A stretch of DNA of 64,000 nucleotides from an uncultured Verrucomicrobiota bacterium (GCA_913047795.1 CAJWTS010000007.1:1-64000); one strand, 5' to 3'; counted from the first letter of the stretch, positions 25,354-34,654 are shown. The notes: a model not told the origin generated them from the sequence alone. Made by a program: numbers and translations.

Positions 25354-26574
25354 ATGGACCCCACTGTCATGGCGAGCACAGCGGTTTTTACGGGTGTCAT
25401 CGTACTGCTCGTAGTGATCCTGTCCGTCCTGTCGAAGAAACTCATGCCCGGCGGATTGGTTACGATCGATATCAACGACGGGCACAAGACACTCGAAGTC
25501 GCTCCGGGCAGCACCCTGCTTGCGACCCTGGCCGATGCAAAAATTTTCGTCCCCTCCGCGTGTGGCGGCGGTGGCACCTGCGCCATGTGTAAATGCATCA
25601 TCCACGAAGGTGGCGGCGAGATCCTCCCCACGGAGACCGGATTCATCAAGAAGAAGGAAGCCAAACAGGGTATGCGCCTCTCCTGTCAGGTTAAGGTCAA
25701 AGAAGATTTGAAGATCGAAGTAGAGGACGAGGTGCTCGATATTCAGAAATTCGAGGCCACTGTCCAGTCCAACAAGAACGTCGCGACCTTCATCAAGGAA
25801 CTCGACATGACCCTGCCCGAGGGTGTTGATCTTAACTTCAAGGCCGGGGGCTATGTCCAGATTGACATTCCCGAATACGACCTGTCCTTTAAGCAGTTCG
25901 ACATCGAAGGCGAGTATCACCCCGACTGGGACAAGTTCAAGATGTGGGACATCAACGCCAAGAACGAAGAACCCGTCTTCCGGGCGTACTCCATGGCTAA
26001 CCATCCGGCCGAAGGTAACCGCGTGATGCTGAATGTCCGTGTCGCCGCACCGCCGCCCCGCACGAACCATCCTCCCGGCATTGCCTCTTCCTATATTTTC
26101 AACATGAAGCCCGGCGACAAGGTGTTGCTCAGCGGACCCTACGGAGAATTTTTTGCCCAGGATACTCAGCGCGAGATGGTCTACATCGGCGGCGGCGCCG
26201 GCATGGCGCCCATGCGCAGCCATCTCTTCGACCTGTTTCACACGAACAAGACCGGACGCAAGGTCTCCTACTGGTACGGCGCGCGATCCCTCCGCGAGAT
26301 GTTCTACACGGAGGACTTCGCGGACATCGAGTCGAAGTTCCCGAACTTCTCTTACCATGTGGCGCTGAGTGACGCCCAGCCCGAGGACAACTGGACCGGT
26401 TACACGGGCTTCATCCACCAGGTCGTGCTGGACAACTATCTCTCCAAGCACCCGGAACCCGAAGAGGTCGAGTACTACCTCTGCGGCCCGCCCATGATGC
26501 TCGCCGCCGTCCGCAACATGCTGGACAGCCTCGGCGTCGAGCCGGAGATGATTCGCTACGACGAGTTCGGTTGA
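25354..26574 (+). CDS. nqrF: Na+-translocating NADH:quinone reductase subunit F (NADH dehydrogenase, FAD and 2Fe-2S)
   Basis: A 406-aa subunit that oxidises NADH and feeds electrons into the complex. Order: N-terminal membrane helix (about residues 8-27), a ferredoxin domain with [12 protein letters not shown] near 70 and the fourth Cys in LSCQVKV, an FAD domain with [10 protein letters not shown] near 210, and an NADH domain with [12 protein letters not shown] and YLCGPPMM near the end. Two bases separate it from nqrE. It is the last subunit gene; apbE follows 117 bases later. Confidence 0.96.
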   Translation: MDPTVMASTAVFTGVIVLLVVILSVLSKKLMPGGLVTIDINDGHKTLEVAPGSTLLATLADAKIFVPSACGGGGTCAMCKCIIHEGGGEILPTETGFIKKKEAKQGMRLSCQVKVKEDLKIEVEDEVLDIQKFEATVQSNKNVATFIKELDMTLPEGVDLNFKAGGYVQIDIPEYDLSFKQFDIEGEYHPDWDKFKMWDINAKNEEPVFRAYSMANHPAEGNRVMLNVRVAAPPPRTNHPPGIASSYIFNMKPGDKVLLSGPYGEFFAQDTQREMVYIGGGAGMAPMRSHLFDLFHTNKTGRKVSYWYGARSLREMFYTEDFADIESKFPNFSYHVALSDAQPEDNWTGYTGFIHQVVLDNYLSKHPEPEEVEYYLCGPPMMLAAVRNMLDSLGVEPEMIRYDEFG

Positions 26575-26677
26575 TCCGATCCCGTCCCGGGCGAGCGCGG
26601 TGAGTCGAGTGGCATCCCGCCATGTCTTCGGTAGCGAAATCTCCACTTCTTCTATCGCACACGACTCGCGGCACCGC

Positions 26678-26683
26678 TATGCT
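26678..26683 (+). promoter_or_regulatory. Candidate -10 box before apbE
   Basis: CGC-TATGCT, with eight bases to the ATG at 26692. No good -35 box. Suggests apbE may have its own leaderless transcript besides read-through from nqrF. Confidence 0.35.
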
Positions 26684-26691
26684 GCCTACCC

Positions 26692-27765
26692 ATGCGTGAA
26701 CGACCCGAATTCAGCCCTCGCAAGACCCTGATCCTGGGTTCCGTCATACTCGGGCTCATCATCTATTCGGCTTATCGCAAGCCGCCGTTGCCGCCCAACC
26801 CGTCGTGGTCGGGCCCTACCATGGGCACGACCTATCGTATCCAGATCGCCCACAATCCACTCGGCCTCAAAGAGCTGAAGGCATTACGTGCGGAAATCGA
26901 GAAGGAACTCGAGACACTCAATCAGGCTATGTCCACCTACATTCCGGACAGCGAGATTTCACGGTTCAACTCCACAACATCCATCGCGCCCGTCGCCGTT
27001 TCCCCCGATTTCCTCAACGTCATGGCCTACGCGCGTCAGCTGTCTGAACGCTCCGGTGGCGCATTCGACGTCACCGTTGGGCCGATGATCGAACTTTGGG
27101 GATTCGGCCACGATGCCTGGCGCGAGGAGTCACCACCTGCCAAAGCAATCGAAGACGCCGCTGCACGTTGCGGATCGAGTTGGCTGACGATCTCCACCGG
27201 AGGGCTGCAGAAAGCGATACCGGGGTTACGGCTTGATCTGAGCGCCGTCGCGAAGGGCTACGCCGTGGACCGCCTCCTCGCGACCGTGAAGGCGGCCGGC
27301 TGTAAGAACGCCTATGTCGAGATCGGAGGCGAAATCGCCGTATGTGGCAAGAATCCGTCGTCCCGGGCGTGGACGCTTCAACTTGAACGGCCTGAATACG
27401 ACTCGTTGCCCGGCGAATCTCTACGACCCGGAAAAATCTATCTTTCTGATGCCGCGATTGCGACCTCCGGCGACTACCGCAATTACTTTCGAGACAAGGG
27501 TCGCGTGTATTCGCATATCATCGATCCGCGCACGGGCTGGCCGGTCACGAATCACGTCGCCAGCGTAACCGTCGTTGCACCCTTATGCATGGTCGCCGAT
27601 GGACTGGCTACAACCGTGATGGTCATGGGCGCGCGTGATGGGCTTGAAATGATCGAATCTATCCCGCAAGTCGAGGCGCTCGTCATCTGGCGAACCGAAG
27701 AAGGTTTCGAAGAAATCAAGAGCAGCGGGTTTCAGGACATAGAGTCAGCAGCGCCGAAACTTTAG
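26692..27765 (+). CDS. apbE: FAD:protein FMN transferase
   Basis: A 357-aa enzyme that splits FAD and attaches FMN to Thr of SGAT-type motifs, here the likely targets being NqrB and NqrC. It has an N-terminal membrane anchor (about residues 12-28) without an obvious lipobox Cys, then GPTMGTTYRIQ, FDVTVGPMIELWGFG, LDLSAVAKGYAVD, YVEIGGEI, SHIIDPRTGWP and the metal-binding VADGLATTVMVMG. All the main family motifs are present. It overlaps the convergent nqrM by four bases. Confidence 0.94.
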   Translation: MRERPEFSPRKTLILGSVILGLIIYSAYRKPPLPPNPSWSGPTMGTTYRIQIAHNPLGLKELKALRAEIEKELETLNQAMSTYIPDSEISRFNSTTSIAPVAVSPDFLNVMAYARQLSERSGGAFDVTVGPMIELWGFGHDAWREESPPAKAIEDAAARCGSSWLTISTGGLQKAIPGLRLDLSAVAKGYAVDRLLATVKAAGCKNAYVEIGGEIAVCGKNPSSRAWTLQLERPEYDSLPGESLRPGKIYLSDAAIATSGDYRNYFRDKGRVYSHIIDPRTGWPVTNHVASVTVVAPLCMVADGLATTVMVMGARDGLEMIESIPQVEALVIWRTEEGFEEIKSSGFQDIESAAPKL

Positions 27766-28076
27766 CGCGAGGCCGGCTCTGGATCTTCATAATCTGCCGG
27801 CCTGGGCTTATGATGCGCCGAGCCCTCGTCCGCGAAGCGTCCCAGCGTACTAAGCTCGGAGATTCCCGCTAACCCCATGTCGTCTTCCTCCTCGCAGAGG
27901 CTGATCTCTTTTTTGGGACAGCCGCCACAGGACATCAGATGTCCATCCTCAATCACCGGTTCGTCTGCGCAACCTCCACGCATGGCCCGGCCACGGACGA
28001 TCAGACCGATCGCCATTCCGGCAAAGCATAGTCCGAATACACCGAGCGCAACCAGTGCTGGGATCAAAAAGCTCAT
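27762..28076 (-). CDS. nqrM: NqrM-like Na+-NQR maturation protein
   Basis: A 104-aa protein with one N-terminal membrane helix (IPALVALGVFGLCFAGMAIGLI) and a Cys-containing segment: RAMRGGCADEP, then MSCGGCPKKEISLC. NqrM (DUF539) proteins have the same plan, a single helix followed by RK..GSCGG and further Cys, and are needed to insert iron between NqrD and NqrE. This copy has a longer acidic C-terminus than the classic form. ATG 28076 is chosen because it starts the helix and lies six bases behind a good promoter; a longer frame to 28238 is rejected. Converges on apbE. Confidence 0.82.
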   Translation of the reverse strand: MSFLIPALVALGVFGLCFAGMAIGLIVRGRAMRGGCADEPVIEDGHLMSCGGCPKKEISLCEEEDDMGLAGISELSTLGRFADEGSAHHKPRPADYEDPEPASR

Positions 28077-28082
28077 GGCAGA

Positions 28083-28111
28083 AGTATAGGCTCGCCTCTT
28101 TCCGCGGGCAA
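28083..28111 (-). promoter_or_regulatory. Sigma70-type promoter of nqrM, leaderless arrangement
   Basis: On the minus strand: TTGCCC (28111-28106), 17 bases, TATACT (28088-28083), then six bases to the ATG at 28076. The -10 box is close to consensus. Confidence 0.6.
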
Positions 28112-28347
28112 TCGTTCTTCGTGCTCGTCCGTTGCACCCGACCAAGAATCCCCTGAATATCACGTTCAAATAAGGGAATCTCTGTATCTGGGCGGCCCCT
28201 GCCCTTGCTCTGAATCCAGCTACGAAGTATCCTGTCAATGCCTAGGCGAGGGTTCCCCTCCCACAACTCATGACATCAATTGAACCGGACGAGGACACAC
28301 GGGCCAGGTGAACATTTCGTGAACAGGAACGTCATCGACGCCGCCTC

Positions 28348-28977
28348 GTGGCCGGGAAGAAGGTCGTGCTGAACCTCGTGTTTCTACCGGCCACGGAGCC
28401 GGATGACGAAACGTTCGGAAAGATCCCGACGCGGATCGAGGGCTGTTCTTCGACATCGATTCACCAGGTCCGCTACCCCGGCATGGTGTGGTACAACGCC
28501 GCAATTCGCCAGGAAGCAATCGATCAAATCCGCGCTCTCGACGTTGCGTCAATCGTCCTTGTCGGATTCAGCAAGTCCGGCCTTGGCGCGTGGAATATCG
28601 CGCGAACGATTCCGGACTGTATTTCTGGCACGATCATCTTCGACGCACCTGTTGCGCGGGATGAACGGCCTGTGCCTGAGACCGCCCCATTCTACGCCAG
28701 TGACGCATCCTGGAGGGAAGACCTGCCCAATCGCACCGTGCCCGCCTTCAAGACCGCAATGCCCGCTACGCACTCGCTTGTGCTGATCTCAGGTGACGGC
28801 TATCACGACGAGATGCGCACACTTTCCAGGTCCATCGGTAAGATCAGGGTCGAGCATACTTTCCTTCCGCGGCCACACCTGAAGCACCACTGGAATTCGG
28901 GTTGGATTGAACAGGGTCTGAACGAAATATACGCACAAGGCGGTCCACAAAACGGCCATCGACATAGGCGGCCGTGA
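28348..28977 (+). CDS. Putative alpha/beta-hydrolase-like protein
   Basis: A 209-aa soluble protein. A beta-strand followed by VLVGFSKSGLGAWN gives the G-x-S-x-G nucleophile elbow near residue 74; LISGDGYHDEM could supply the acid and the late RPHLKHHW the His. The N-terminal third is short for an alpha/beta hydrolase. GTG 28348 is the first plausible start after an in-frame stop at 28309, with no clear ribosome-binding site. No functional hint from neighbours: it lies between nqrM (divergent) and a non-coding palindrome-rich stretch. Confidence 0.55.
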   Translation: MAGKKVVLNLVFLPATEPDDETFGKIPTRIEGCSSTSIHQVRYPGMVWYNAAIRQEAIDQIRALDVASIVLVGFSKSGLGAWNIARTIPDCISGTIIFDAPVARDERPVPETAPFYASDASWREDLPNRTVPAFKTAMPATHSLVLISGDGYHDEMRTLSRSIGKIRVEHTFLPRPHLKHHWNSGWIEQGLNEIYAQGGPQNGHRHRRP

Positions 28978-29062
28978 CACCTGCAAAGGAGCCAGACCAG
29001 TTCTCCCGCCGGGCTCGACAAAGCGGGCGAGGCGTCGGCGGCGTTCCGAATAGTTGTAACGT

Positions 29063-29117
29063 TAACGCCGCGCCGTTCATCATTCTCTGCAGCGCCGCCG
29101 GCGGCGCGACGGCGTTA
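29063..29117. repeat. Nested inverted repeat (hairpin-forming, G+C-rich)
   Basis: Outer arms TAACGCCG (29063-29070) and CGGCGTTA (29110-29117); inside them a perfect 16-bp palindrome at 29092-29107. The layout is like a small REP or MITE-type element, but only one copy is in the window. Confidence 0.5.
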
Positions 29118-29272
29118 TGATTGGGACCAGGAAGGCGGAAGTATGCGACAACACGATGGCTCGCCTTTGTGCTTATGGGAGCGTGGCCAGCGTCCTTATG
29201 CGGTATTTTCTGACCCTGATCTCCGGCGCGGCGGCACCTGTCCCCAATCGACGGGGCCCCAATAGCCGGGGT

Positions 29273-29312
29273 CCGTCCCTGTACGGGACGGGGCCTGTCC
29301 CCGCTGCGGGGA
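29273..29312. repeat. Two adjacent GC-rich hairpins
   Basis: Seven-base arms CCGTCCC/GGGACGG around five bases (29273-29291), then six-base arms TCCCCG/CGGGGA around three bases (29298-29312). The flanks repeat short GGGGCC / TGTCCC blocks between 29238 and 29390. A T-run at 29320-29324 follows but is eight bases away, so terminator activity is uncertain. Confidence 0.5.
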
Positions 29313-29421
29313 AACGTCCATTTTTCGAACAATAATGGCGAATTATCCATTTCGGGGGCTGTCCCTAAACCCCGAGAGCGGGACGGACAGTCTCGTTCAG
29401 AGGAGAATCTAGATAAAAATC

Positions 29422-29448
29422 TTGTGGACAGCAGGCGGGGCATAGAAT
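29422..29448 (+). promoter_or_regulatory. Candidate promoter of the Rrf2-cys operon
   Basis: TTGTGG (29422-29427) and TAGAAT (29443-29448) with a 15-base spacer, shorter than the usual 17, as at some activator-dependent promoters. Confidence 0.35.
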
Positions 29449-29467
29449 ATATCAGACTAAGTATATA
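29448..29467 (+). promoter_or_regulatory. Candidate operator, TATAT-N10-ATATA dyad
   Basis: Inverted arms at 29448-29452 and 29463-29467, between the candidate -10 box and the Rrf2 start codon at 29483. It sits where an autoregulating Rrf2 repressor would bind. The arms are AT-rich in a GC-rich genome, which makes them stand out. Confidence 0.4.
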
Positions 29468-29482
29468 GGATAAGTAGGATTT

Positions 29483-29905
29483 ATGCGCTTCTGCCAGAAA
29501 ACCGAATACGCGCTCAAGACGTTGATCGATCTCGCCCAGCATAGGGACGACGGCATTGCGTCGGCGTCGGCGATTGCACGTCGTCAGAACATCCCGGTAA
29601 AGTTCCTGGAACAGATATTGATGCCTCTACGCAGCGCCGACCTGATCACCAGTAAGCGCGGTCCGAAAGGTGGCTACCACCTTACGAGCGATCCCGAAGA
29701 GATCACAGTCGGGGAGATTGTGCGGTTGAGCGAAGGAAATGGTTCCTCCATTGCCTTCGCTCAGGATGCCCCATGCGCAGTGCGTGAACTCTGGCACGAA
29801 ATTGATGGTGCTCTCGATCGCAAGCTCAACAGCGTTACAATCCAGGACCTTGTTGAGCGCACAGAGGAACTCGCGAATTCGAAGGAGGTCAGCTTTGTCA
29901 TCTGA
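29483..29905 (+). CDS. Rrf2-family transcriptional regulator (CymR-like by context)
   Basis: A 140-aa winged-helix protein. MRFCQKTEYALKTLIDLA and the recognition part IPVKFLEQILMPLRSADLITSKRGPKGGYHL are classic Rrf2. IscR and NsrR carry three clustered Cys for an Fe-S centre; only one Cys (APCAVRELW) is present in that region here, so a cluster-free, CymR-like regulator is more likely. CymR controls sulfur assimilation in Gram-positive bacteria together with CysK, and a cysK gene lies in this same island. Its last codons overlap the cysH start. A TATAT-N10-ATATA dyad upstream suggests autoregulation. Confidence 0.88.
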   Translation: MRFCQKTEYALKTLIDLAQHRDDGIASASAIARRQNIPVKFLEQILMPLRSADLITSKRGPKGGYHLTSDPEEITVGEIVRLSEGNGSSIAFAQDAPCAVRELWHEIDGALDRKLNSVTIQDLVERTEELANSKEVSFVI

Positions 29906-30626
29906 CGCTACACTTACCATCGATCCGAAAGCCGATGCTCAGGAAATCGTCCGCTGGGGTCTCGACAACTTTTCCCCCGATATCGCCGCCGCGTGCAGCT
30001 TCGGTGCCGAGGACATTGTCGTGATCCACATGATGAAGCAGGTCCGCGACGACATCTGTGTCTTCTCGCTCGACACCGGCCGTATGCACGAAGAGACCTA
30101 CGCCTGCGCCGACGCCGTTCGTCGACATCTGCAGGTGAACATCGAGTGGTTTTTCCCGGAACGCGCCGCGGTCGAAGGACTAGAGCGCGCGAAAGGCCTC
30201 TACTCTTTTCGTGAAAGCGTGGAGAATCGTAAAGAGTGCTGCGCGATCCGAAAAGTGGAACCGCTCAATCGCGCCCTCAGTAAACGTCGCGCCTGGATCA
30301 CAGGATTGCGACGCGATCAAAACGTAACTCGTGGCACCATCGAACCAATCGAAACCGACGAGCAGCATGGCTCGATTCGCAAACTGAATCCCATCGCCAA
30401 TTGGTCGAGCGAACGCGTATGGACCTACATCCGCGAACACGATCTGCCGAATAACGCGCTGCACGATCGCGGTTTTCCGTCGATTGGATGCGCACCCTGC
30501 ACCCGTGCCGTTAAACCCGGCGAGGACGAACGTGCAGGACGCTGGTGGTGGGAAAGCTCGAAACACAAGGAATGCGGTCTGCACCTCGATCACGACGGGG
30601 ATGAGGACGACGGCCAGGGCGCGTAA
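29895..30626 (+). CDS. cysH: Assimilatory APS reductase (4Fe-4S type)
   Basis: A 243-aa PP-loop enzyme reducing adenylyl sulfate to sulfite with thioredoxin-type reductants. The substrate loop is CSFGAEDIV near residue 32. The Cys pairs ECCAIRK and GCAPCTR bind a 4Fe-4S cluster, which marks APS rather than PAPS reductases; the catalytic Cys is in KECGLH near the C-terminus. I chose TTG 29895 as the start: it lies six bases after AAGGAGG and overlaps the end of the Rrf2 gene by 11 bases. The longer frame from 29739 is inside the regulator gene. Confidence 0.92.
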   Translation: MSSDATLTIDPKADAQEIVRWGLDNFSPDIAAACSFGAEDIVVIHMMKQVRDDICVFSLDTGRMHEETYACADAVRRHLQVNIEWFFPERAAVEGLERAKGLYSFRESVENRKECCAIRKVEPLNRALSKRRAWITGLRRDQNVTRGTIEPIETDEQHGSIRKLNPIANWSSERVWTYIREHDLPNNALHDRGFPSIGCAPCTRAVKPGEDERAGRWWWESSKHKECGLHLDHDGDEDDGQGA

Positions 30627-30630
30627 GGCG

Positions 30631-31512
30631 ATGGATCATCTTCAAAAACTTGAAGCCCAGAGCGTGCACATCCTGCGCGAGGCCTATCGCGAGTTTAAGA
30701 ACCTTGTGATGCTGTGGTCGATCGGCAAGGACAGCACCGTTCTGCTATGGCTGACACGCAAGGCCTTCTTCGGACACGTGCCCTTCCCGCTCGTTCATAT
30801 CGACACGAATTTCAAGATTCCCGAAATGATCGCGTATCGTGACCGGCTTGCCATCAAATGGAAACTGAACATGGTGGTGGGTCAGAACACGGCGGCGCTC
30901 AAAACCAAACAGACCTTTCCGGACGGCACGCTGTCCCGCATCGAATGCTGCAAGGCGCTAAAGAGCGAAGCACTCAAACATACGCTCTCCGGCGAATGGC
31001 CACGCCAGCGGATGAATCACACCACCGGTGAGTACGAACTTGATACCGACAAGGAACCCTATACCGGCGTCATCGTGGGTGCGCGTGCAGACGAGGAAGG
31101 CAGCCGCTCGAAGGAACGCTATTTCTCCCCGCGCGACAAAGATAACGACTGGGATGTTGGTGATCAGCCGCCGGAGCTCTGGAGTCAATACAAGACGGAC
31201 TTCGCACCGGGAACCCACGTTCGTGTGCACCCCCTGCTCGACTGGACCGAGCTGAACATATGGGAATACATCGACCGCGAGGAGATCCCGATCACGAACC
31301 TCTACTTCGACCAGGGCGACGGCACACGCTATCGCTCGTTGGGATGTTTCCCCTGCACCACCCCCGTGCAGTCAACCGCGCGTAACGTGGGCGAAATCGT
31401 ACAAGAACTGCGCACGGGACGGTTTGCAAACATCGCCGAGCGATCCGGTCGCGAACAGGATAAGGAAGACGAAGGCGGCCTCGAAACGCTTCGCCGTGAC
31501 GGGTACATGTAA
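30631..31512 (+). CDS. cysD: Sulfate adenylyltransferase subunit 2
   Basis: A 293-aa PP-loop subunit that makes APS from ATP and sulfate in complex with Cys[13 protein letters not shown] near residue 32 is the ATP loop (Ile for the usual Gly), followed by [27 protein letters not shown], the [12 protein letters not shown] segment and LGCFPCT. The family order and length fit. The ATG at 30631 begins [11 protein letters not shown] and is four bases after the cysH stop; the frame from 30484 is rejected because it lies in cysH. The stop codon shares one base with the cysN start. Confidence 0.94.
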   Translation: MDHLQKLEAQSVHILREAYREFKNLVMLWSIGKDSTVLLWLTRKAFFGHVPFPLVHIDTNFKIPEMIAYRDRLAIKWKLNMVVGQNTAALKTKQTFPDGTLSRIECCKALKSEALKHTLSGEWPRQRMNHTTGEYELDTDKEPYTGVIVGARADEEGSRSKERYFSPRDKDNDWDVGDQPPELWSQYKTDFAPGTHVRVHPLLDWTELNIWEYIDREEIPITNLYFDQGDGTRYRSLGCFPCTTPVQSTARNVGEIVQELRTGRFANIAERSGREQDKEDEGGLETLRRDGYM

Positions 31513-33317
31513 TGACGACAACGATCGCACAAAATTACCGTATGAATGTGGTCATGGCCGGCCACGTCGACCACGGCAAGAGTACCGTTATCGGGCGGCT
31601 GCTGGCCGATACGAACTCCCTTCCCGAAGGCAAGCTCGAGCAGGTACGCCTGATGTGCGAACGCAATGCGCGACCCTTCGAGTACGCCTTTCTACTGGAT
31701 GCGCTCAAGGATGAGCGCTCCCAGGGAATCACGATCGATACGGCACGCTGCTTCTTTAAGACCGATCGGCGCCACTACATCCTGATCGATGCGCCGGGGC
31801 ATATCGAATTTCTCAAGAACATGATCACCGGTGCGGCGCGCGCCGAGGCCGGCCTGATCGTGATCGACGCCCACGAAGGCATCCAGGAGAACTCAAAGCG
31901 CCATGGCTATATGGTCTCCATGCTCGGCTTGCGACAGATCGCCGTCGTGGTGAACAAGATGGACCTGATCGATTATGACCAGGAGCGATTTGAAGCGATT
32001 CAGCGCAACTTCACCGAGTTCCTCGCAAAGATCGGGGTCCACCCCCTGGGCTTCATCCCGGCAAGCGGCAGCCAGGGCACGAATATCGCGGCGCGCGACG
32101 AACGCACCGACTGGTACAAAGGGCCCACCGTCCTTGAACAGATTGACGCCTTCGTCGAGGAGGGCGCCCCGACCGAACTGCCGTTCCGACTTCCCGTGCA
32201 GGACATCTACAAGTTCACGGAAGAAGATGACAGCCGCCGCATCGTGGCCGGCACCATCACGACGGGCCAAATCCACGTTGGAGACGATGTCGTTTTTCTG
32301 CCATCGCATAAAGGGTCGCAGGTGAAGTCGATAGAGTCTTTCAATACCAACACGCGCGCCGACGCACAGGCAGGTGAAGCGGTGGGGGTCACGCTCACAA
32401 CACAGATCTATGCCCGGCGCGGCGAGTTAATGGTCCGCGCGGACGAACCGGCACCGCAGGTCAGCCGGCGATTCAAGGTGAACTTGTTCTGGATGGGTAC
32501 GGCTCCGATGGTCAAGAACAAGGCCTACAAGGTTAAGCTCGGCGCAAGTCGATCGACGATCCAACTGGTCGACATCCTCAACGTGCTGGATGCCTCGGAG
32601 TTGAGTTCCGTGTCCAACAAGCAACAGGTCGACCGCCACGATGTGGCGGAATGCGTCCTCGAGTGCCCGAAACCGTTGGCATTCGACTTGAACGAATCCA
32701 TCGAAGCGACTGGACGCCTGGTGATCATCGACAATTACGAGATCGCCGGTGCAGGCATTCTCCTCGAAACAATCGAGGACGATCAGTCGATGCTGAAGGA
32801 TCACATTCGCGATCGCGAAATGGAGTGGAAGGGCAGTTCGATCAGGGCCGACGAACGGACGGCCGTCTACAACCATGGCGCTAAGTTCGTACTGATCACC
32901 GGCGATGACGGTGTCGGCAAGGAGATACTGGCACATGCGCTCGAACGTAAATTGTTCTACGCAAATTTCAAGGCGTACTATCTGGAACTCGGCGACGTGA
33001 TGAGCGGCCTGGATGCGGACATCGGCGACGAGTCACGCGATGAGCATCTGCGGCGACTGGGCGAACTGGCCCGCATCCTCACGGACTCGGGACAGATCTT
33101 CATTACGTCGCTTTCGCACGTCGACGACTACGACCTCGAAATGTTGGAGTTGCTCAACAAGCCTAACGAGATCGTTGTGGTGCATGTCGGCGACAACAGC
33201 TTCAACACCTATGCGCCGAGCATGGTCCTGCCCGAATCTCCGGACCCCGACGAGTGGGTCAAAAAGATCTGCGACATGCTCCGTGAAAAGAAAGTCATTC
33301 TCCAGTATTCAATCTAA
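31512..33317 (+). CDS. cysN: Sulfate adenylyltransferase subunit 1 fused to a degenerate APS-kinase-like domain
   Basis: A 601-aa GTPase subunit. The GTPase domain is intact: GHVDHGKST near residue 17, DAPGH near 94 and NKMD near 149, then two beta-barrel domains. From about residue 455 a CysC-like domain follows, but its P-loop reads GDDGVGKE (residues 464-471), with Glu where APS kinases have Ser/Thr, and the APS-binding DGDN-R region reads [11 protein letters not shown]. The trailing [18 protein letters not shown] is still clearly kinase-like. So the ATP sulfurylase GTPase should work, while kinase activity is doubtful. Since CysH here is of the APS type, PAPS is not needed for reduction. 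Confidence 0.9.
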   Translation: MTTTIAQNYRMNVVMAGHVDHGKSTVIGRLLADTNSLPEGKLEQVRLMCERNARPFEYAFLLDALKDERSQGITIDTARCFFKTDRRHYILIDAPGHIEFLKNMITGAARAEAGLIVIDAHEGIQENSKRHGYMVSMLGLRQIAVVVNKMDLIDYDQERFEAIQRNFTEFLAKIGVHPLGFIPASGSQGTNIAARDERTDWYKGPTVLEQIDAFVEEGAPTELPFRLPVQDIYKFTEEDDSRRIVAGTITTGQIHVGDDVVFLPSHKGSQVKSIESFNTNTRADAQAGEAVGVTLTTQIYARRGELMVRADEPAPQVSRRFKVNLFWMGTAPMVKNKAYKVKLGASRSTIQLVDILNVLDASELSSVSNKQQVDRHDVAECVLECPKPLAFDLNESIEATGRLVIIDNYEIAGAGILLETIEDDQSMLKDHIRDREMEWKGSSIRADERTAVYNHGAKFVLITGDDGVGKEILAHALERKLFYANFKAYYLELGDVMSGLDADIGDESRDEHLRRLGELARILTDSGQIFITSLSHVDDYDLEMLELLNKPNEIVVVHVGDNSFNTYAPSMVLPESPDPDEWVKKICDMLREKKVILQYSI

Positions 33318-33389
33318 TGATAGCGTTACATCGAATTTCTGTTTCAACAGGTCTTCCCACGCACCGGAACGGCCTCAACGGGAACCATC

Positions 33390-34643
33390 ATGCCGGATAA
33401 AGAGCTACATATTGATACGCAGGTTATTCACGCCGCGTACGCGGCCGACCCCGATACGGGTTCGACCACGATACCGATCCACCTATCCACGGCCTTTGCA
33501 TATAAATCGGCGGAGGATATCGCCGCTGTCTTCGCAGGCAAGGACGCCGGATTCATCTACAGTCGAATCAACAATCCGACCACGAACCTGTTCGAGCAAC
33601 GCATGACGGCCCTCGACGACGGGCTGGGTGCCGTCGCTTGCGCATCCGGAATGGCGGCCATTACATCAACCGTGCTGGCCCTGGCCGGCCAGGGCGACCA
33701 GATCATATCCGGCCAGAGCATCTTCGGCGGCACGCATTCCCTGTTCAATCGAACGTTTTCCCGCATCGGCATCGAGACCAGCTTCGTGGAGTCGACCAAC
33801 GCGGAGTCCTATCGTGACGCCATCACGGACCGGACAAAACTGATCTTCGTGGAGACGCTCGGAAATCCAAAACTCGACGTACCCGACATCGTTGCCATCT
33901 CGGCTGTTGCGCGTGAGCACCAGATTCCACTCATTGTCGATAACACGGCCACGACGCCCGCGCTTCTGAAGCCCAAGACGCTCGGGGCGGACGTCGTGAT
34001 CTATTCAACATCGAAATACCTGAACGGGCATGGCAACGCGATCGGCGGCCTGATTCTCGACTGTGGAACGTTTGACTGGAGCAGCCCACGCACCACCTAT
34101 CTGCACGAACTTCATGCGCGCGTGCGGCATTTCGCGTTTCTAGCCTCGTTGCGGACCCATATTTGCCGCGACATCGGCACCTGCCCCTCCCCGTTCAATG
34201 TCTTCCTGACCGCGATTGGCATCGACTCGTTGGCCGTGCGCATGGAGCGTCATTGCGACAACTCGTTAAAAATCGCGCGCGCGCTCAGCGAGGACGCGCG
34301 GGTCGACGAGGTCCGCTATCCCGGCCTCGAGTCACATTCCGACCATGCGGTCGCGAAACGTCAGTTCAACGAACGATACGGCGCGCTGATCACCTTAAAC
34401 GTCGGCACCCGCGAACGGGCCTTCGCCGTGATCAATGGCGTGGAGCATATCCAACGTCTCGCGAATCTGGGCGACGCCAAATCATTGATTATCCACCCCG
34501 CCTCCACGTTCTGCCGCGAAGCGTCAGAAGACGAGCGCACGGCAATGGGTGTCAACGAGGGCCTCATACGACTTGCCGTAGGTATCGAGCATGCCGATGA
34601 CATTCTCGACGATCTCGATCGGGGCCTTAAAAAATTGAATTAA
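33390..34643 (+). CDS. metY: O-acetylhomoserine sulfhydrylase / Cys-Met metabolism PLP enzyme
   Basis: A 417-aa PLP enzyme that replaces the acetyl group of O-acetylhomoserine by sulfur to give homocysteine. YSRINNPTTN near residue 58 and CASGMAAITS near 85 build the cofactor site, DNTATTP holds the PLP Asp and STSKYLNGHG near 207 the Schiff-base Lys. MetB/MetC relatives share these, so the exact reaction is inferred from the neighbours: a sulfur carrier system downstream and metX further on. It starts 72 bases after cysN and is 11 bases from the ThiS-like gene. Confidence 0.88.
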   Translation: MPDKELHIDTQVIHAAYAADPDTGSTTIPIHLSTAFAYKSAEDIAAVFAGKDAGFIYSRINNPTTNLFEQRMTALDDGLGAVACASGMAAITSTVLALAGQGDQIISGQSIFGGTHSLFNRTFSRIGIETSFVESTNAESYRDAITDRTKLIFVETLGNPKLDVPDIVAISAVAREHQIPLIVDNTATTPALLKPKTLGADVVIYSTSKYLNGHGNAIGGLILDCGTFDWSSPRTTYLHELHARVRHFAFLASLRTHICRDIGTCPSPFNVFLTAIGIDSLAVRMERHCDNSLKIARALSEDARVDEVRYPGLESHSDHAVAKRQFNERYGALITLNVGTRERAFAVINGVEHIQRLANLGDAKSLIIHPASTFCREASEDERTAMGVNEGLIRLAVGIEHADDILDDLDRGLKKLN

Positions 34644-34654
34644 GAGGACAAGCG

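Larger units (their letters stand above)
28978..29420. other. Non-coding, palindrome-rich interval
   Basis: About 440 bp without a credible gene (a 72-codon frame at 29117-29335 is Arg/Pro/Gly-rich and unlikely). It holds two groups of G+C-rich inverted repeats, listed separately, and the beginning of the Rrf2 promoter region. It separates the hydrolase-like gene from the sulfur island. Confidence 0.55.

Noticed and set aside
25162-26646. Long antisense open frame (494 codons) across nqrE and nqrF
   Set aside because: It lies opposite the well-supported nqrE and nqrF genes; such long frames occur by codon bias in GC-rich genomes.
29273-29324. Rho-independent terminator
   Set aside because: The hairpin at 29298-29312 is eight bases from a short T-run, too far for a typical terminator; kept only as repeats.
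29117-29335. 72-codon open frame in the palindrome-rich interval
   Set aside because: Composition follows the GC repeats, and no ribosome-binding site or conserved motif is present.
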